DNA of 64,000 nucleotides from Diphasiastrum complanatum (taxonomy: Eukaryota > Streptophyta > Lycopodiopsida > Lycopodiales > Lycopodiaceae). Every line of letters starts with the position of its first letter. Within the stretch, counting starts at the first letter, position 1. The notes beneath the pieces were generated by a model. The model saw only the letters and a program-made list of their open reading frames with translations. It did not search any database and was not told the origin of the DNA. The stretch covers positions 48,632,599-48,696,598 of the forward strand of contig CM055109.1 of NCBI GenBank assembly GCA_029204225.1, read 5' to 3'. The position numbers were made by a program, and so were the translations under genes. Below are positions 8,991 to 19,971 of the stretch, one piece after another.

Positions 8991-11900
8991 TTAATAAAAA
9001 ATTAAACTGTTTTTTTTTTTTTTTGAAAACATATGTTTGTTTAAAAGTTAGTTGTTAGTTGTTATGTTAGTAGTTTTGGCATAATTCCGATTTCAATTTC
9101 GCTTTTGCTTTCGCTTTCGAGTATATTAGATCTTACATAAAAAGCAAGTAAATAATAAAGTAAAACAAAAAAAATCTCTTTAAAAAATCATACTTTTTTT
9201 TATATTGTATAGATATCATCATATATTCTTTTGGTACTCTTCGTCAATCATTGTAAAATAAAATATTATTTTTTGAATCAATCTTTTTTGTTGTTAAAAC
9301 AATACATATTATTATTATGACATACAACTCGTCAACTGGTTTTTTGAATGCACCGCAAAACTATTACCTTCACCTTATAACATATCAAAATAAGTATATA
9401 TTATTACATTTTATTGTACCAGTGCCTAGTTCAGTTGTTAGTTGATATTGAATCCTTTGATCCATTGGCCTTGTTGGCAATGAGGAAGCTTCCAGATGGC
9501 CCTCTCATCTTAGCTTGACAATAAAGTTTTTGTTGCAATGTTAACAAAAATGATAAGAATTTGGTTGAGTATTATATGGTTTTGTAAGTAAGGATAAGCA
9601 TATTTGTGCTTTGCACCTAGATCTCATACATCCACAAGTTTTCTAGTTTCTATTGAGTTTGATGTACTAGATGAATCCATGTGAAAGGATTTACCTTTTT
9701 GTTGATATCCTTGCATCTACCTTGATGTATGAAGGTATTGCAATAGGCAAGTCATCAATGGAGTAAAGATATATTGGCATTATTTAGAGCCCATGATTTC
9801 AAAAATTCGGCCAACTTGGTGATCAAGGTGCAATACAATGTCAAGTTTTTTATATTTATACATGTAAAATAACTCAAAAGCATTCTTGCATTTAAGTAGA
9901 GTTGAAGAGATATTCAAATTAAATTCACACATTCATAAATTTTTATGGTGATCTTATAAACGAGATGAAGGAAGCTTAACTAAAAGATGATAATTGTTAG
10001 CGTGAGTTACCTAAAATCTGCAAAATTATAGATTAGTTAGCTTGACAATAAAGTTTTTGTTGCACTGTTAACATGAATGATAAGAATTCGGTTGAGTATT
10101 ATATGGTTTTGTAAGTAAGCACAAACATATTTGTGCTTTGCATCTAGAATCTCATACATCCACAACTTATCTAGTTTCTATTGGGTTTGATGTACTAGAT
10201 GAATCCATGTGAAATGATTTACAATTTTGTTGATATCCTTGCATCTACCTTGATGTATGAAGATAATGTAATAGGCAAGAAATCAATGGAGTCTAGATGC
10301 ATTGGCATTTTTTAGAGCCCATGCTTTTGGAATAAGTGAAACAAGAATCAAGTGCAAATCATCTTTAAAAGGTCATGTTCCAAGCATTGCGTATGTGATG
10401 AAGTATAGAACTGTAGTACATATCAAAGTTCCATAATGATCACATGTATGTAATGGTGGGCACAAGACCTGAGATTGAATGTGCTTTTTGAAAAAGTGCA
10501 CCTATTGATGTCAAAATCATCCAGTCAATAGTAATTTCAGAATTTTGAAAAGTAAAAGTGGTATGGACTGGAATCTTCTGGGATAAAGTCAAGTAAGCTA
10601 AATGACAATGGACAATCACCAAAAGCCTTGGAAAACAAAGCACAATATGATGATCAAAAACTTGAGTGTCAACGTATTTGCTCATCGAGTGAGAGTGCCG
10701 GAAGCTAAAGGGATTAGCTCCAAACTATTTATGACTCCCAGTGAACTATTTTTTACTTGTGGCATTGGCTCTTGAAGCATCCAACTCTTGAATTGCATGA
10801 CTGTTGATTTTCAGCATAGTCAACTATTTCAGAAGTGTCCAAGATCACAGCTAGCATAACTAAAGACTAACAGTTTTCTATTAAAGCACCTTAGCTTCTC
10901 ATTGTGTGTGAGTAAGAAAATAGAGCATCTCAGTTGTTGTAATTCTGAACGTGGCTAACTTGAAACCAGTCTATCTTATTATCAGTTCTTCAATCGCAGC
11001 ACTGTTTGTTGACATTTTCAATACTTCTATGACTCATTGCATGATAATTCTCATATTTCATTGCATCTTGATTCTATTCGTTAAAGAACTATTCTGATAC
11101 GGAACTTTTGTAAGTTTTTCCCAACGCCTCTTATCTGCTTCAAAACTTTTGTCTAATAGGCTTACCATTATATGAATTATAACGGAACAAAATATGTAAA
11201 CTTTAAAGGGATGCTTTCGAATATACAATCAACGTAACTAAGAATTTTATGAACCTTCCATTTGTATGAGAAAGTTATTTGATCCGACAGCACCGCGTAT
11301 CATCAACGTCTGACAAGTTCATGTTTCAATGAATATATCATTTCTTTGAGCATTTTGTCTCCCAAAATTTTACAAAGCTAATGTAGTATTGCGAATTGAT
11401 GTATCTAATTTGTAGGAGAGTGGAAAGACAGTATTCGTTAATTGATGAAAAAACTCGTTACACTTGCCAAATAGAAGTGCCTTCGAAATAATTGTAGTTT
11501 TTTTTACTAAAATAGTATAGATATTATGTAAATCATTTCATAATGTAACGGAAGAGTGAAAATGGTTGCGATGAGTGCTCATATCAGGCTTTTTGCAAGG
11601 ACATTGAGCAAGTATCAAGGATCTCGTTCCCTATGTGATCATCTGTAACAAGAAGGCCTGAAAATGAAGAAGCTAAACATACATCTACAATACATGACTG
11701 AAAGAAGCAAAATGCGTTACAGAAAATGAGGATCTAAAGTCCAGTGGCAGCCAGATGTGAAGTGGAAGAATGCAAGATCTAGGAAGGGAAAGCGTAGCAT
11801 ACGACCTGCAATGGCTGCAATAGCAGGGGAATCTTTTGATAAAACAAGCTACGCAACTTTTGCAAACCTTCTAGCTCTTGCTACAGACCTCCATTACATC

Positions 11901-12134
11901 CGACATCTCCATGGATTACAAAACTTCTCTGAATGGAAATCGCTTTGGACAATGCACACATAGAATACCGGCACGTCTTCTACAGAAAATGGAACAAAAT
12001 CGCTAGCTTTCGAGAGAAATTTAAGTTTCCACTTTTTGTAATTAAAGTTTCGAAAGGATATATAATTCGGCAAATGATTACAAATGAAACTGACAAAAAA
12101 TGGTCGCGATTCCATGTAAATTTTGCTTCTTTCC
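8991..12134. other. Non-coding stretch with no recognisable gene
   Basis: Poly-T and poly-A runs occur at 9001-9320. Short open frames occur (for example 9442-9514 plus, 10440-10685 minus and 11757-11963 plus), but none shows a family motif or codon pattern I can defend. The main feature is the 290-bp direct duplication listed separately. Confidence 0.5.
9512..10328 (+). repeat. Direct duplication of ~290 bp
   Basis: Positions 9512-9800 and 10039-10328 are about 90% alike by eye. Both begin AGCTTGACAATAAAG and end TTTAGAGCCCATG, and about 240 bp of unrelated sequence separates them. No terminal inverted repeats or LTR signals are visible, so this looks like a segmental duplication rather than a mobile element. 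Confidence 0.75.
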
Positions 12135-12135
<1 letters not shown>

Positions 12136-12174
<39 letters not shown>

Positions 12175-12178
12175 GAGG
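12136..12178 (+). repeat. (GA)n microsatellite
   Basis: About 20 GA units with one GATA interruption near 12167. Confidence 0.95.
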
Positions 12179-12223
12179 CTCCAAAACCAACCCTTTCAAA
12201 TTTTATTAAGTTAATAATTTTAT

Positions 12224-12296
12224 CAATTTAGATGACATGTAATTTTGTGGAGCAAAAGAGCTCTAAAATGCCTAAGGGCTGGTCTTGGTAAAAAGT
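12224..12296 (+). repeat. Dispersed ~65-bp repeat, copy 1
   Basis: GATGACATGTAAT through GGTCTTGGTAA recurs at 17110-17174 with a handful of changes. The two copies bracket the C element. In the second copy the next bases, TAGTATCAAAGCCC, resemble a tRNA-primer site, so these may be worn LTR ends, but that is uncertain. Confidence 0.6.
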
Positions 12297-12362
12297 TGAT
12301 AGCAAATGCACTAATATGAAAATGTGCCTTGCTTATCAAACCCAATTGTTGACCACATTATT

Positions 12363-12426
12363 ATAGGAAAAATACTAGGAATTCTCCTTTAGAGAACAAG
12401 ATGAAAGTTTGAATAAATCAAACTAG
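12363..12426 (-). repeat. Inverted fragment of the C LTR end
   Basis: The reverse complement of 16141-16203 matches this stretch over about 60 bp with roughly four mismatches and a 2-bp indel. Shared blocks include GAAAAATACTA and AAGTTTGAATAAATCAAACT. A direct 5' LTR end would read the other way, so the 5' side of element C has been rearranged. Confidence 0.8.
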
Positions 12427-13128
12427 ATGATGTCTTCCATCAGCAGCATTCAGTCTAAGATCAGTATGATCTTGGATACATAAGGTTCAAATTATTTAAT
12501 CTGGAAGTTAAAGACTTCACTCATATTGAAGGGCGAAGGTCTTTGGCAATGGGTAGAACCAACAGAAGAGAAACCAATTACTCTTGGCAAAGAACTTCGT
12601 GAATGGAGGGAGAAAAATGACAAACTAATAGCAATTATTGCGTCTTCAGTGAATGACAACATAATGCTAGATCTTTCATCAACTTCGAACGTGAAAGAAT
12701 TGTGAGAAGAATTGCAAACCAAGAATGAGACTCGATCTCATAATCAAATCATGTTCTTGGAAGACCAATTGACTTACCTACAATGAGACGACAAAGATCT
12801 GACCACTTTTGTACGAAAGATAAAGGATCTGTTTATTTCTTTGCAGAATTCCGGTACCGAAAATGCAATCTCAAAGGAAAAATAGCTTAGCTATTTTCTT
12901 CGAGCCCTACCCAGGTCATTCCACACAACTCAAACTTTATTGGCGAAAGATTCGTCTATGACACTTCAGAAGGCGATAGATGGAGTCAAAGAGGAAGTAG
13001 AAGCTCATGAACGCTATGACGATAATGGTGATTCGAAAAAAGCTCTATTAATTAGAAGAATAAATCTTTGAAGAAGTTTAAGTCTAAGAGGGAGTCGTCT
13101 ATCAGGTCATACAAAAGACAAGTGTTGG
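12427..13128 (+). pseudogene. Element C gag remnant
   Basis: From ATG 12427 the frame reads a typical copia Gag start, with SNYLIWKLK and GLWQWVEP blocks, after a TAA at 12481. A UBN2-like region continues with several in-frame stops (about 12703, 12784 and 12882) and frame changes near 13070. It joins the zinc knuckle of the next entry. The many lesions show it is dead. Confidence 0.75.
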
Positions 13129-13704
13129 TTGAATCCAAAAATTGATTGTATTCATTGCCATAAACGGGGCCATGCAGCAGTAGACTGTTATCAAAATCCT
13201 AGGAACAAGGAGCATAATCGAAGCGAATCTTCAAATTCAAATTTTGTCGAAGACAAAGTAGAATGCTCTAGAGCAGTAGAAGAGAGGACGACAAAAAACT
13301 CAGCAGCATATGTTTGTGCCGATCTATGTTGTTCATCAAATTCAAAAATTCGAGAAGTAGTACTTGATTCAAGAGCCACCTCACATTTTGTTTCCTTGAA
13401 ACAAATTTTGTCTGAGTATAAGAAGACGAATTATTCGAGATTCATTATACTTGGAGACGGTTCTAAGCATGTAGTTGATGGAACTGGTGTACTGTGGTTA
13501 GACACAAATCAGGGTGACAAGAAACTGGAGGAAGTTCTCTATGTTCCTACTCTTGATAAAGATCTCCTATTCGTAGCAAAGATAATCGACACACGAATGT
13601 CAGTAACCTTCACAAGGGACTCTTGTAAATTGTTTGATGAAGATTCTGATAACCTAGTTGCTAAAGGTAACAGAGATGGTAATTTGTATCACTTGAGCAT
13701 TTGA
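13129..13704 (+). pseudogene. Element C zinc knuckle and protease (191 residues)
   Basis: An open frame with an intact CCHC knuckle CIHCHKRGHAAVDC at about residues 5-18. A copia aspartic protease follows, with VLDSRATSHF near residue 80: the invariant DSGA active site has become DSRA, which should abolish catalysis. The LYVPTLDKDLLFV block and a DGNLYHLSI end are also present. The frame stops at 13704, where the pre-integrase region should continue. Confidence 0.8.
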
Positions 13705-14830
13705 ACTCGAGTCGAACAAGCAAATCAAACTCAAGAATCGACAGATATTCTTGGCACAAGAGGTTATGTCACATGAACATGGAAGTCTTGTACCAAGCCA
13801 ACAAGAGTCACAGATTGAAGGAGTCGAAATCAAGAGTCGAGATATTCGAACTACCTGCAAATCTTGTCTTAAAGGTAAAATGACTCGAACACCTTTCAGT
13901 AAAGATGTTTATAAAGCAACCAAGGTATTGGAAATTGTACATTCGGATATTTGTGGACCATTCAGAGTATTGTCTTTAGGTTATGCAAAATACTTTATAA
14001 CGTTTATTGATGACTTCAGCAAGTTCGCTGTAGTATACTTTATTCATACAAAATCAGAAGCTTTCAAGAAATTCGTTGAGTATACCAATTGGGCTGAGAA
14101 GTAGACATGCAACAAGTTAAAGCAAATTCGCACAGATTGTGGAGGTGAGTACATTTCCAACGAATTCAAATCTTTCTATACTGATCGAGGTATTATGCAT
14201 ACGAAGACTGCATCATACACACCTCAACACAATGGAATTGCGGAACGAAGAAATCGTACACTAATGGAAGTTGCCAAGTGTATGATGGCTCATGCGAAAG
14301 CACCAAAGCAGTTGTGGGCGGAAGCAGTGGCTACGTCGAACTATCTTCGGAATTGAATTCTAAAATCTAGAATACCGGATAAAACTCCTCACAAAATATG
14401 GTGAAAGTCAAAGCCAAATCTGGCTCATGTTTGGACGTTTGGATGTGTAGTTTATATGCACATACTAGACAAATTGAGAAAGAAACTCGATGAAAGGACT
14501 AAACAAGGATTTCTGGTAGGATTCGAGTTACATTCTTCATATTATCGAGTCTACATACCCGAAATTGGCAGAATAAAAGTTGTTTGAGATGTCAAATTCG
14601 ATGACTCAAAATACATAGTAGACAGTGACTTAGTCGGGTATGAAATTCTCAAGACTTACTATGAGTTACCAACAACAGAAGTAAAGCAAGCAGATGGTGA
14701 ACAAGAATTACCATCTGGACATAGTAATGATTCAGAGGAAGTTCAAATTCGAGTACCTGAAGGACTCGAATCACCAGTTCGAATTCAAGCAGAGTAGGTC
14801 GAACCCGAAAATGCAGAATTGAATTCGAGA
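13705..14830 (+). pseudogene. Element C integrase remnant
   Basis: Pre-integrase sequence (W/YSWHKRLCHMN, CKSCLKGK) and the integrase core are readable across two frames. VHSDICGPF gives the first catalytic Asp, IRTDCGGEYIS the second, and NGIAERRNRTLM the Glu. Stops lie near 14102, 14356 and 14401. The integrase C-terminal region (FGCVVYMH, GFLVGFE, DVKFDD) continues to about 14640, with a low-complexity linker to 14830. The catalytic residues are retained although the frame is broken. Confidence 0.8.
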
Positions 14831-14846
14831 CCTAGAAGATTTATTC

Positions 14847-15617
14847 ATGGATCAACCACTTGGTTTTATAAGCCAAGAATATCCAAAATTTGAATGTCAC
14901 ATGAATAAAAGCATCTACGGTCTGAAACAAGTAGCCAGACAATGGTATAGAAAGAAGGACGAAGCACTACGTTCTTTAGGCTTCGAACCTTTATTTGTTG
15001 AGTCGAATGTCTATATCAAACATGTCAAAGATGAAATTATCATTCTAGTTGTTTATGTTGACGACACTCTTATCTTCTCAAGAAAAGATAAATTGATTTC
15101 AGATGTCAAAAGAGACACTTCTAGAATATTTGAGATCACTGACCTAGGAGAAGCAAAAATCGATCTAGGATTACAGATCGAAAGAGACTTTGAAGGTGGC
15201 AAGTTGTATCTTCACCAACAAAAGTATACTCGAAAAATTATTGAAGACTTCAACATGCTCAAATGCAAAGGTATGCATACTCCCATGATACTTGGAACAA
15301 TAATGAGTAAGGCAGATTGTCCACAGACTCTCGAAGAAGAGAAACGAATGGCCAATACACCCTATCGAAGGTTGATTGGCTATCTTACGAAAAATCATGT
15401 GTTTCATTCAAAAATGAAACATATGGCTATCAAGTATCATGTTATGCGGGACTTAGTCGAAAAGAAGATACTGAAGACAGTCTTCATACCTACAGAGGAA
15501 ATGACAGCTGATATCTTTACAAATCCACTCAGTAAAGCTTTGTTCGAGAAGCAGCAAAGAAGATTGGGGTTAATCCAACTGCCCACTTTGAGAGGGAGCT
15601 ATAGAACACCTCAATAG
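14847..15617 (+). pseudogene. Element C RT/RNase H remnant (256 residues open)
   Basis: The open frame begins at MDQPLGF, the middle of a copia RT, so the RT N-terminal ~100 residues are deleted just upstream. It includes SIYGLKQVARQWY and the catalytic VYVDDTLIF at about residue 70, then the RT thumb to YRRLIGYL. An internal deletion then joins directly to the RNase H tail (VFHSKMKHMAIKYH, TADIFTNPL). The RNase H catalytic region is therefore missing. It ends beside the purine tract at 15590-15599. Confidence 0.8.
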
Positions 15618-16203
15618 ACAAATCTCGGATCTACCAACAAAGTGCACAGTCTAATTAACAAAGGCTGAGAAACTCGAATTCGAATTTGAAACTGAACTCG
15701 AAACATTTTTATTCTTGTTCAAACTCGAAACTCAAACTCGAAACGAACTCGACAGATAAACTGTCTCAAATAATAACCTTTCGAGTCTGGAAACAGAATG
15801 TTGTTGAATATCAACCGTCTTAATGGTTAGATTGACTATTACAGAAGGAAGAAGACCAAAAGACCTATCCTATGACAATATAAATACATGTGCACTTAGT
15901 TCTAAAAAAACAAAACAACAAGGCAGCAAGAGATGTATACATAAGAATCAAAATCAGAATTACAAAAATTTGATTGGTTAAAGTTTCTCAACAAATGATT
16001 TTATCAGTTGTTTCTGATTATCTAAAATTGTCTATCACACTCACACATATATCTCCTAAATCCGCATGCTTTATTCAATCAAAGTAGAAACTGCTCTATT
16101 AGTACATAGACCAGAATCAGACACGATTGAAGACACTGATATTAGTTTGATTTATTCAAACTTTCATGTTCTCTAAAAGAGAATTCTTAGTATTTTTCTT
16201 ACA
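15600..16203 (+). repeat. 3' LTR of element C
   Basis: It follows the purine tract TTTGAGAGGGAGC. It starts TATAGAACACC where TG would be expected and ends ATTTTTCTTACA. It is about 604 bp, with a TATAAATA-like site near 15880. The terminal 64 bp are present inverted at 12363-12426. Confidence 0.7.
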
Positions 16204-16428
16204 ATTATTATGCTCTGAATATCTAGAATTAAATAATTTGTTAAATACAAGGTCACATCACTTGGAAATTGCACTTCCTTAAAGACCAAACCACAAAAGA
16301 AGTTGGATACTTGGTTATACAAAACATGAAGTAATGCAAGACAAGAAGGGCTATAAAAATCATAATGCTAGATAGTAACCATCCATCCGTGCTCCAGTAC
16401 TAGCAGCACTATACATAGTTTATTCTTT

Positions 16429-16538
16429 CATAATCTACATCAATGGGGTTGGCTCAGTTGGTTAGCTTGACATCCAAAGTTTCTTTGGTCTCAGGTTCGA
16501 GCCTCCCCTTGGAAACCAAGAAGCATAATCTACATCAA
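16429..16538. repeat. 15-bp target-site duplication around the tRNA-like insert
   Basis: CATAATCTACATCAA occurs at 16429-16443 and again, without a mismatch, at 16524-16538. A perfect 15-bp direct repeat flanking an 80-bp insert is the signature of LINE-mediated retroposition. Confidence 0.85.
16444..16523 (+). mobile_element. 80-bp tRNA-derived SINE-like retroposon
   Basis: The insert carries an RNA polymerase III A box (TGGCTCAGTTGG, near 16450) and B box (GGTTCGAGCC, 16494-16503) with tRNA-like spacing. A short hairpin CCAAA/TTTGG lies where an anticodon arm would be. The T stem and acceptor stem do not pair well, so it is not a functional tRNA gene. It ends AACCAAGAAG with no poly-A or poly-T tail, and at 80 bp it is short for a plant SINE. 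It could be a truncated SINE head or a retroposed tRNA-like RNA. Confidence 0.75.
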
Positions 16539-16856
16539 GTGAAAGCAGCATTCAGACATTGCATAACAAATGAAAGAACATGAGTCTCAATAATAGAGAT
16601 GGAAAACACTATATAAACTCTTTCTTGATAGAGCTACAAGCATTCTTCCATCGCTGCCTAGCACAAGAATCAGATGGAAATGATTTCTGCAAAAGGTAAC
16701 AATGCAGCTGGAAAAGAAGAAATTTGAAATGGTCCTGATTTAAGAGAAGGGAATTAAGGATCTTCAGCGACACCATGGATCGGTGGAAGCGCATCTTTCC
16801 AAGTTGTATTCCTCTCAACAAAATTGGGTTCTTCTTCTTATTCTTTAATCCAAACA

Positions 16857-17014
<158 letters not shown>

Positions 17015-17109
17015 GAATAAATCTTTAGAAGTTGTGGGTGGGCGTGAGAGAAAAAAAAATTGAAATGCGAATATTGATGGAAATTTATTTTTGAAATGAA
17101 ATTAGACAA

Positions 17110-17174
17110 GGATGACATGTAATCTTGTGGAGCCAAAGAACTCTAAAATGCCTAAGGGTTGGTCTTGGTAACTA
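17110..17174 (+). repeat. Dispersed ~65-bp repeat, copy 2
   Basis: This is the counterpart of 12224-12296. It is followed by TAGTATCAAAGCCC, similar to a plant retroelement primer binding site. Confidence 0.6.
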
Positions 17175-18006
17175 GTATCAAAGCCCACAACGACAATAAA
17201 TCAATGACTAATTTCCATTTCAAACATTTTTTATGTTCATTTTCATTTGTGAGTTGGTAAAGGAGATATTGATTGTATCTTGTTTTCCAAGGGTGGCTTG
17301 AATCTAGGATTAAAAAAAAACTTTGGATGCTAATAATTTAGTACTTTGTTGTTTATTTTGGTAGAGTATGATATTATGCAGTATCTTTATTTTGTAAAGC
17401 AAAAAGTGTGATGAAGCGAAAAACAAAAGACATGTTTATATTGATGTGAGGGCATATACGAGTATTGTGTGTGACCTAGATGTTTTGTCTTTACTTTCTA
17501 TGATTATATGTAGAAATTACTTGATTTTTAAAGTGATGTAGCAATATAGGTTGATGCAATCATGAATGTGAGGTGATATATTTTCAAATGACATCTCTCC
17601 AAATCATGTTATGAGCATTGAATTTATGGAGATAGACTTTTCTGTGATAAATATCTTATCCAAAGTAAATAATAACGATTGAATGCAATTGTAACAATGA
17701 TGCAAAATGAAATTGAAGTGTAAGTTTAACTTTATAAAATTCCAATGTTAACAACTGCATAATAACTATTCATTCTAATGTTCAAATTTAGTTTATATAT
17801 TATATTTTATGTTGATACATTGTCCTCTATTTTTTGAGATAAGCAAATTTGGAGTGTTTGGTGATATTGGATTTCAAGGCCTAGTTATAGATTCATTGTA
17901 AGTTTGATCTCTAGTATTTATGTGATTGATTTGAATTTAATAAAGTATCTTACTGTTAAACACATGATTAATCATAATACAAATTTGTATAATTTATATC
18001 ATAAAA
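17175..18006. other. AT-rich non-coding stretch
   Basis: I see no gene, motif or repeat beyond AT richness. It ends where the D polyprotein begins abruptly in mid-protease. Confidence 0.5.
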
Positions 18007-19971
18007 GTGATATTTTCTTTTAGTTTTTCTACTGCAAATGATTTTGAATGTCCTATTGAAGGCATAGGGAACATTCCCTTAAAGCTTGCATCATCTAAAG
18101 TTCTTTCTCTTTCTAAAGTGCTTTATGTGCCTAAGCTTACTAAGAACCTCATTAGTGTTGGCCAATTGCTTGATAATGGCCTTGATGTAAAATTCAATGT
18201 TGATACTTGTACTATCAAGAAGAATGATGAGATACTTGCATTAGGATCTAGATTTGGAGGCATCTATAAACTAGATCCAAATGAATATGTCAATTCTTGT
18301 AATGTTGCTCTTGTGAACAAGCTCTCTATGGAGGAATTATGGCATAGGAGGTTGGGACATCCCAACTACAAATCCATGCTCTCTATGATCAAAGAGACCA
18401 AAGCTATTGGCTTGCCAAAGTCATTCTCCAAGAAGATCAAGCCTTGTGAGGCTTGTGCTATTGCTAAATCTCACAAAAAGCCATTTACAAGATCTTCTAT
18501 CAAAAGCAAGCATTCTTTTGAGTTTAGCCACTCGGATGTGCATTTCTCATCAACTATAAGCAAGGGAGGAGCCACTTGTTTTGTTACTTTCATTGATGAT
18601 TTCAAAAGATTCACTTGGATATATCTTCTTGCTTCTAAATCTATGGTGTTTGATCATTTCCTTATTTTCAAAGCTTATGTAGAGAAGCAATTCTCATTCA
18701 AGATTAGAGCTCTTAGATGTGATGGAGGTGGTGAATATATCTCCAATAAATTTCATGATTTTTGTGAGCTTGAAGGCATTAAAAGAGAGTTCTCTTGTGC
18801 CTATTCTCCATCTCAAATTGGAGTGGCCGAGAGAAAGAATAGATCTTTATGTGAAGGTGCAAAATCTATGAGAATTGAGGCATCTTTGCCCAAAGATTTT
18901 TGGGGAGAAGCCATTAATTGTGCAAATTATCTTTGCAATAGGCTCCCACATATAGCTCTTGGAGGAAAGTCACCATATGAAATCTTAAATTTGAAGAAGC
19001 CTAAGGTTGATCACCTTAGAGTTTTTGGATGCATATGCTTTGCCCATATTCCCTTGGAAACAAGGAAGAAGGAAGATCCTAGTGCATGCAAAGGGATCAT
19101 GGTTGGATACTCATCCACCAAAAAGGCCTATACAGTCTTTGTACTCTCTACTTCTCAAGTTATTGAAAGTAGAGATGTTATCTTTCATGAAGATCAACAT
19201 TCATCTTTTGAAGAGGCCGAGATCAAGAAGTCTATGGATGCATCACCTATTATTGATTTTGAAGACAATTATGATGTGATGGGGTCGAGAATTGAAGAAG
19301 ACTCCCCTCAGATTTTCTCACCAAGAAGATCCATGAGAGATAGATCCGAGCCTAAGAGGCTCTCATATGTTGACAAAGGCAGACAAGTGGATCTTGATTC
19401 CACTAATTATGTTTTTTATGTCTCTCATGAAGAGCCAAAGAATGTACAAGAGGCACTCAATACCAAGGAGTGGTATGATGCCATGAAGCAAGAGTATGAT
19501 GCATTGATTACCAACAATACTTGGGAGCTTGTGGATCCTCCATCCAACAAGTATGTGATTGGTTGCAAATGGGTATTTCGGATCAAGTACAATCATGATG
19601 GCACCATCAACAAGTATAAAGCAAGATTATGTGCCAAAGGATTTGCTCAAATCCATGGCCTTGATTATGAGGAGACCTTTGCACGCGTTGCAAAGATGGT
19701 GACAATAAGAATTCTTATTTCTCTTGCTTGTTTCTTTAAGTGGAAGGTGTTCCAACTAGATGTATCCAATGCTTTTCTAAATGGTTATCTTGAGGAGGTT
19801 ATCTATATGGAACAACCTCAAGGATTCATCAAGGATGAGTCCAAAGTGTGCTTGCTCTTCAAAAGTCTTTATGGACTCAAGCAAGCACCAAGATCATGGT
19901 ATTCAAGACTTGATTCTATCCTTATCTCACTAGGATCTAGTCTTAGAGACTATGATCCTTCCATGGCCTAG
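18007..19971 (+). CDS. Element D partial polyprotein (protease end, integrase, RT N-terminal half)
   Basis: An open frame of 654 residues; the true start is lost. In order: protease C-terminal blocks (residues ~15-100), a pre-integrase HHCC domain with WHRRLGHPN (~110) and CEACAIAK, and an integrase core with Asp in FSHSDVHF (~177), Asp in RCDGGGEYIS (~238) and Glu in GVAERKNR (~274), so the triad is complete. The integrase C-terminal region and a linker with RRSMRDRSEPKRLSY follow. RT then begins (~480) and includes GCKWVFRIK and LDVSNAFLNG, with the first catalytic Asp. The frame ends at YDPSMA, where the YVDD palm block has been deleted. The retained open frame suggests fairly recent activity. 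Confidence 0.85.
   Translation: MIFSFSFSTANDFECPIEGIGNIPLKLASSKVLSLSKVLYVPKLTKNLISVGQLLDNGLDVKFNVDTCTIKKNDEILALGSRFGGIYKLDPNEYVNSCNVALVNKLSMEELWHRRLGHPNYKSMLSMIKETKAIGLPKSFSKKIKPCEACAIAKSHKKPFTRSSIKSKHSFEFSHSDVHFSSTISKGGATCFVTFIDDFKRFTWIYLLASKSMVFDHFLIFKAYVEKQFSFKIRALRCDGGGEYISNKFHDFCELEGIKREFSCAYSPSQIGVAERKNRSLCEGAKSMRIEASLPKDFWGEAINCANYLCNRLPHIALGGKSPYEILNLKKPKVDHLRVFGCICFAHIPLETRKKEDPSACKGIMVGYSSTKKAYTVFVLSTSQVIESRDVIFHEDQHSSFEEAEIKKSMDASPIIDFEDNYDVMGSRIEEDSPQIFSPRRSMRDRSEPKRLSYVDKGRQVDLDSTNYVFYVSHEEPKNVQEALNTKEWYDAMKQEYDALITNNTWELVDPPSNKYVIGCKWVFRIKYNHDGTINKYKARLCAKGFAQIHGLDYEETFARVAKMVTIRILISLACFFKWKVFQLDVSNAFLNGYLEEVIYMEQPQGFIKDESKVCLLFKSLYGLKQAPRSWYSRLDSILISLGSSLRDYDPSMA

Larger units (their letters stand above)
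12363..16203 (+). mobile_element. Copia-type element C, degenerate
   Basis: Gag, zinc knuckle, protease, integrase, RT and RNase H remnants follow in copia order on the plus strand, then a purine tract and a ~600-bp 3' LTR. There is no direct 5' LTR or primer site. Instead a ~64-bp inverted copy of the 3' LTR end lies at 12363-12426, just before gag. Parts of RT and RNase H are deleted. Related pieces of the same family occur at 22231-23856, 30634-33920 (minus), 36340-36735 (minus) and 42312-43498. Confidence 0.8.

Noticed and set aside
9442-9514. Exon-like reading ESFDPLALLAMRKLPDGPLIL
   Set aside because: Looks protein-like but has no flanking splice context, no homologue I can name, and is too short to call.
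10440-10685. 81-residue minus-strand open frame
   Set aside because: No domain, no codon signal and no neighbouring exons; length is within chance for this region.
16444-16523. Functional tRNA gene
   Set aside because: A and B boxes fit, but T stem and acceptor stem do not pair and the insert is flanked by a target duplication, so a retroposon is the better reading.
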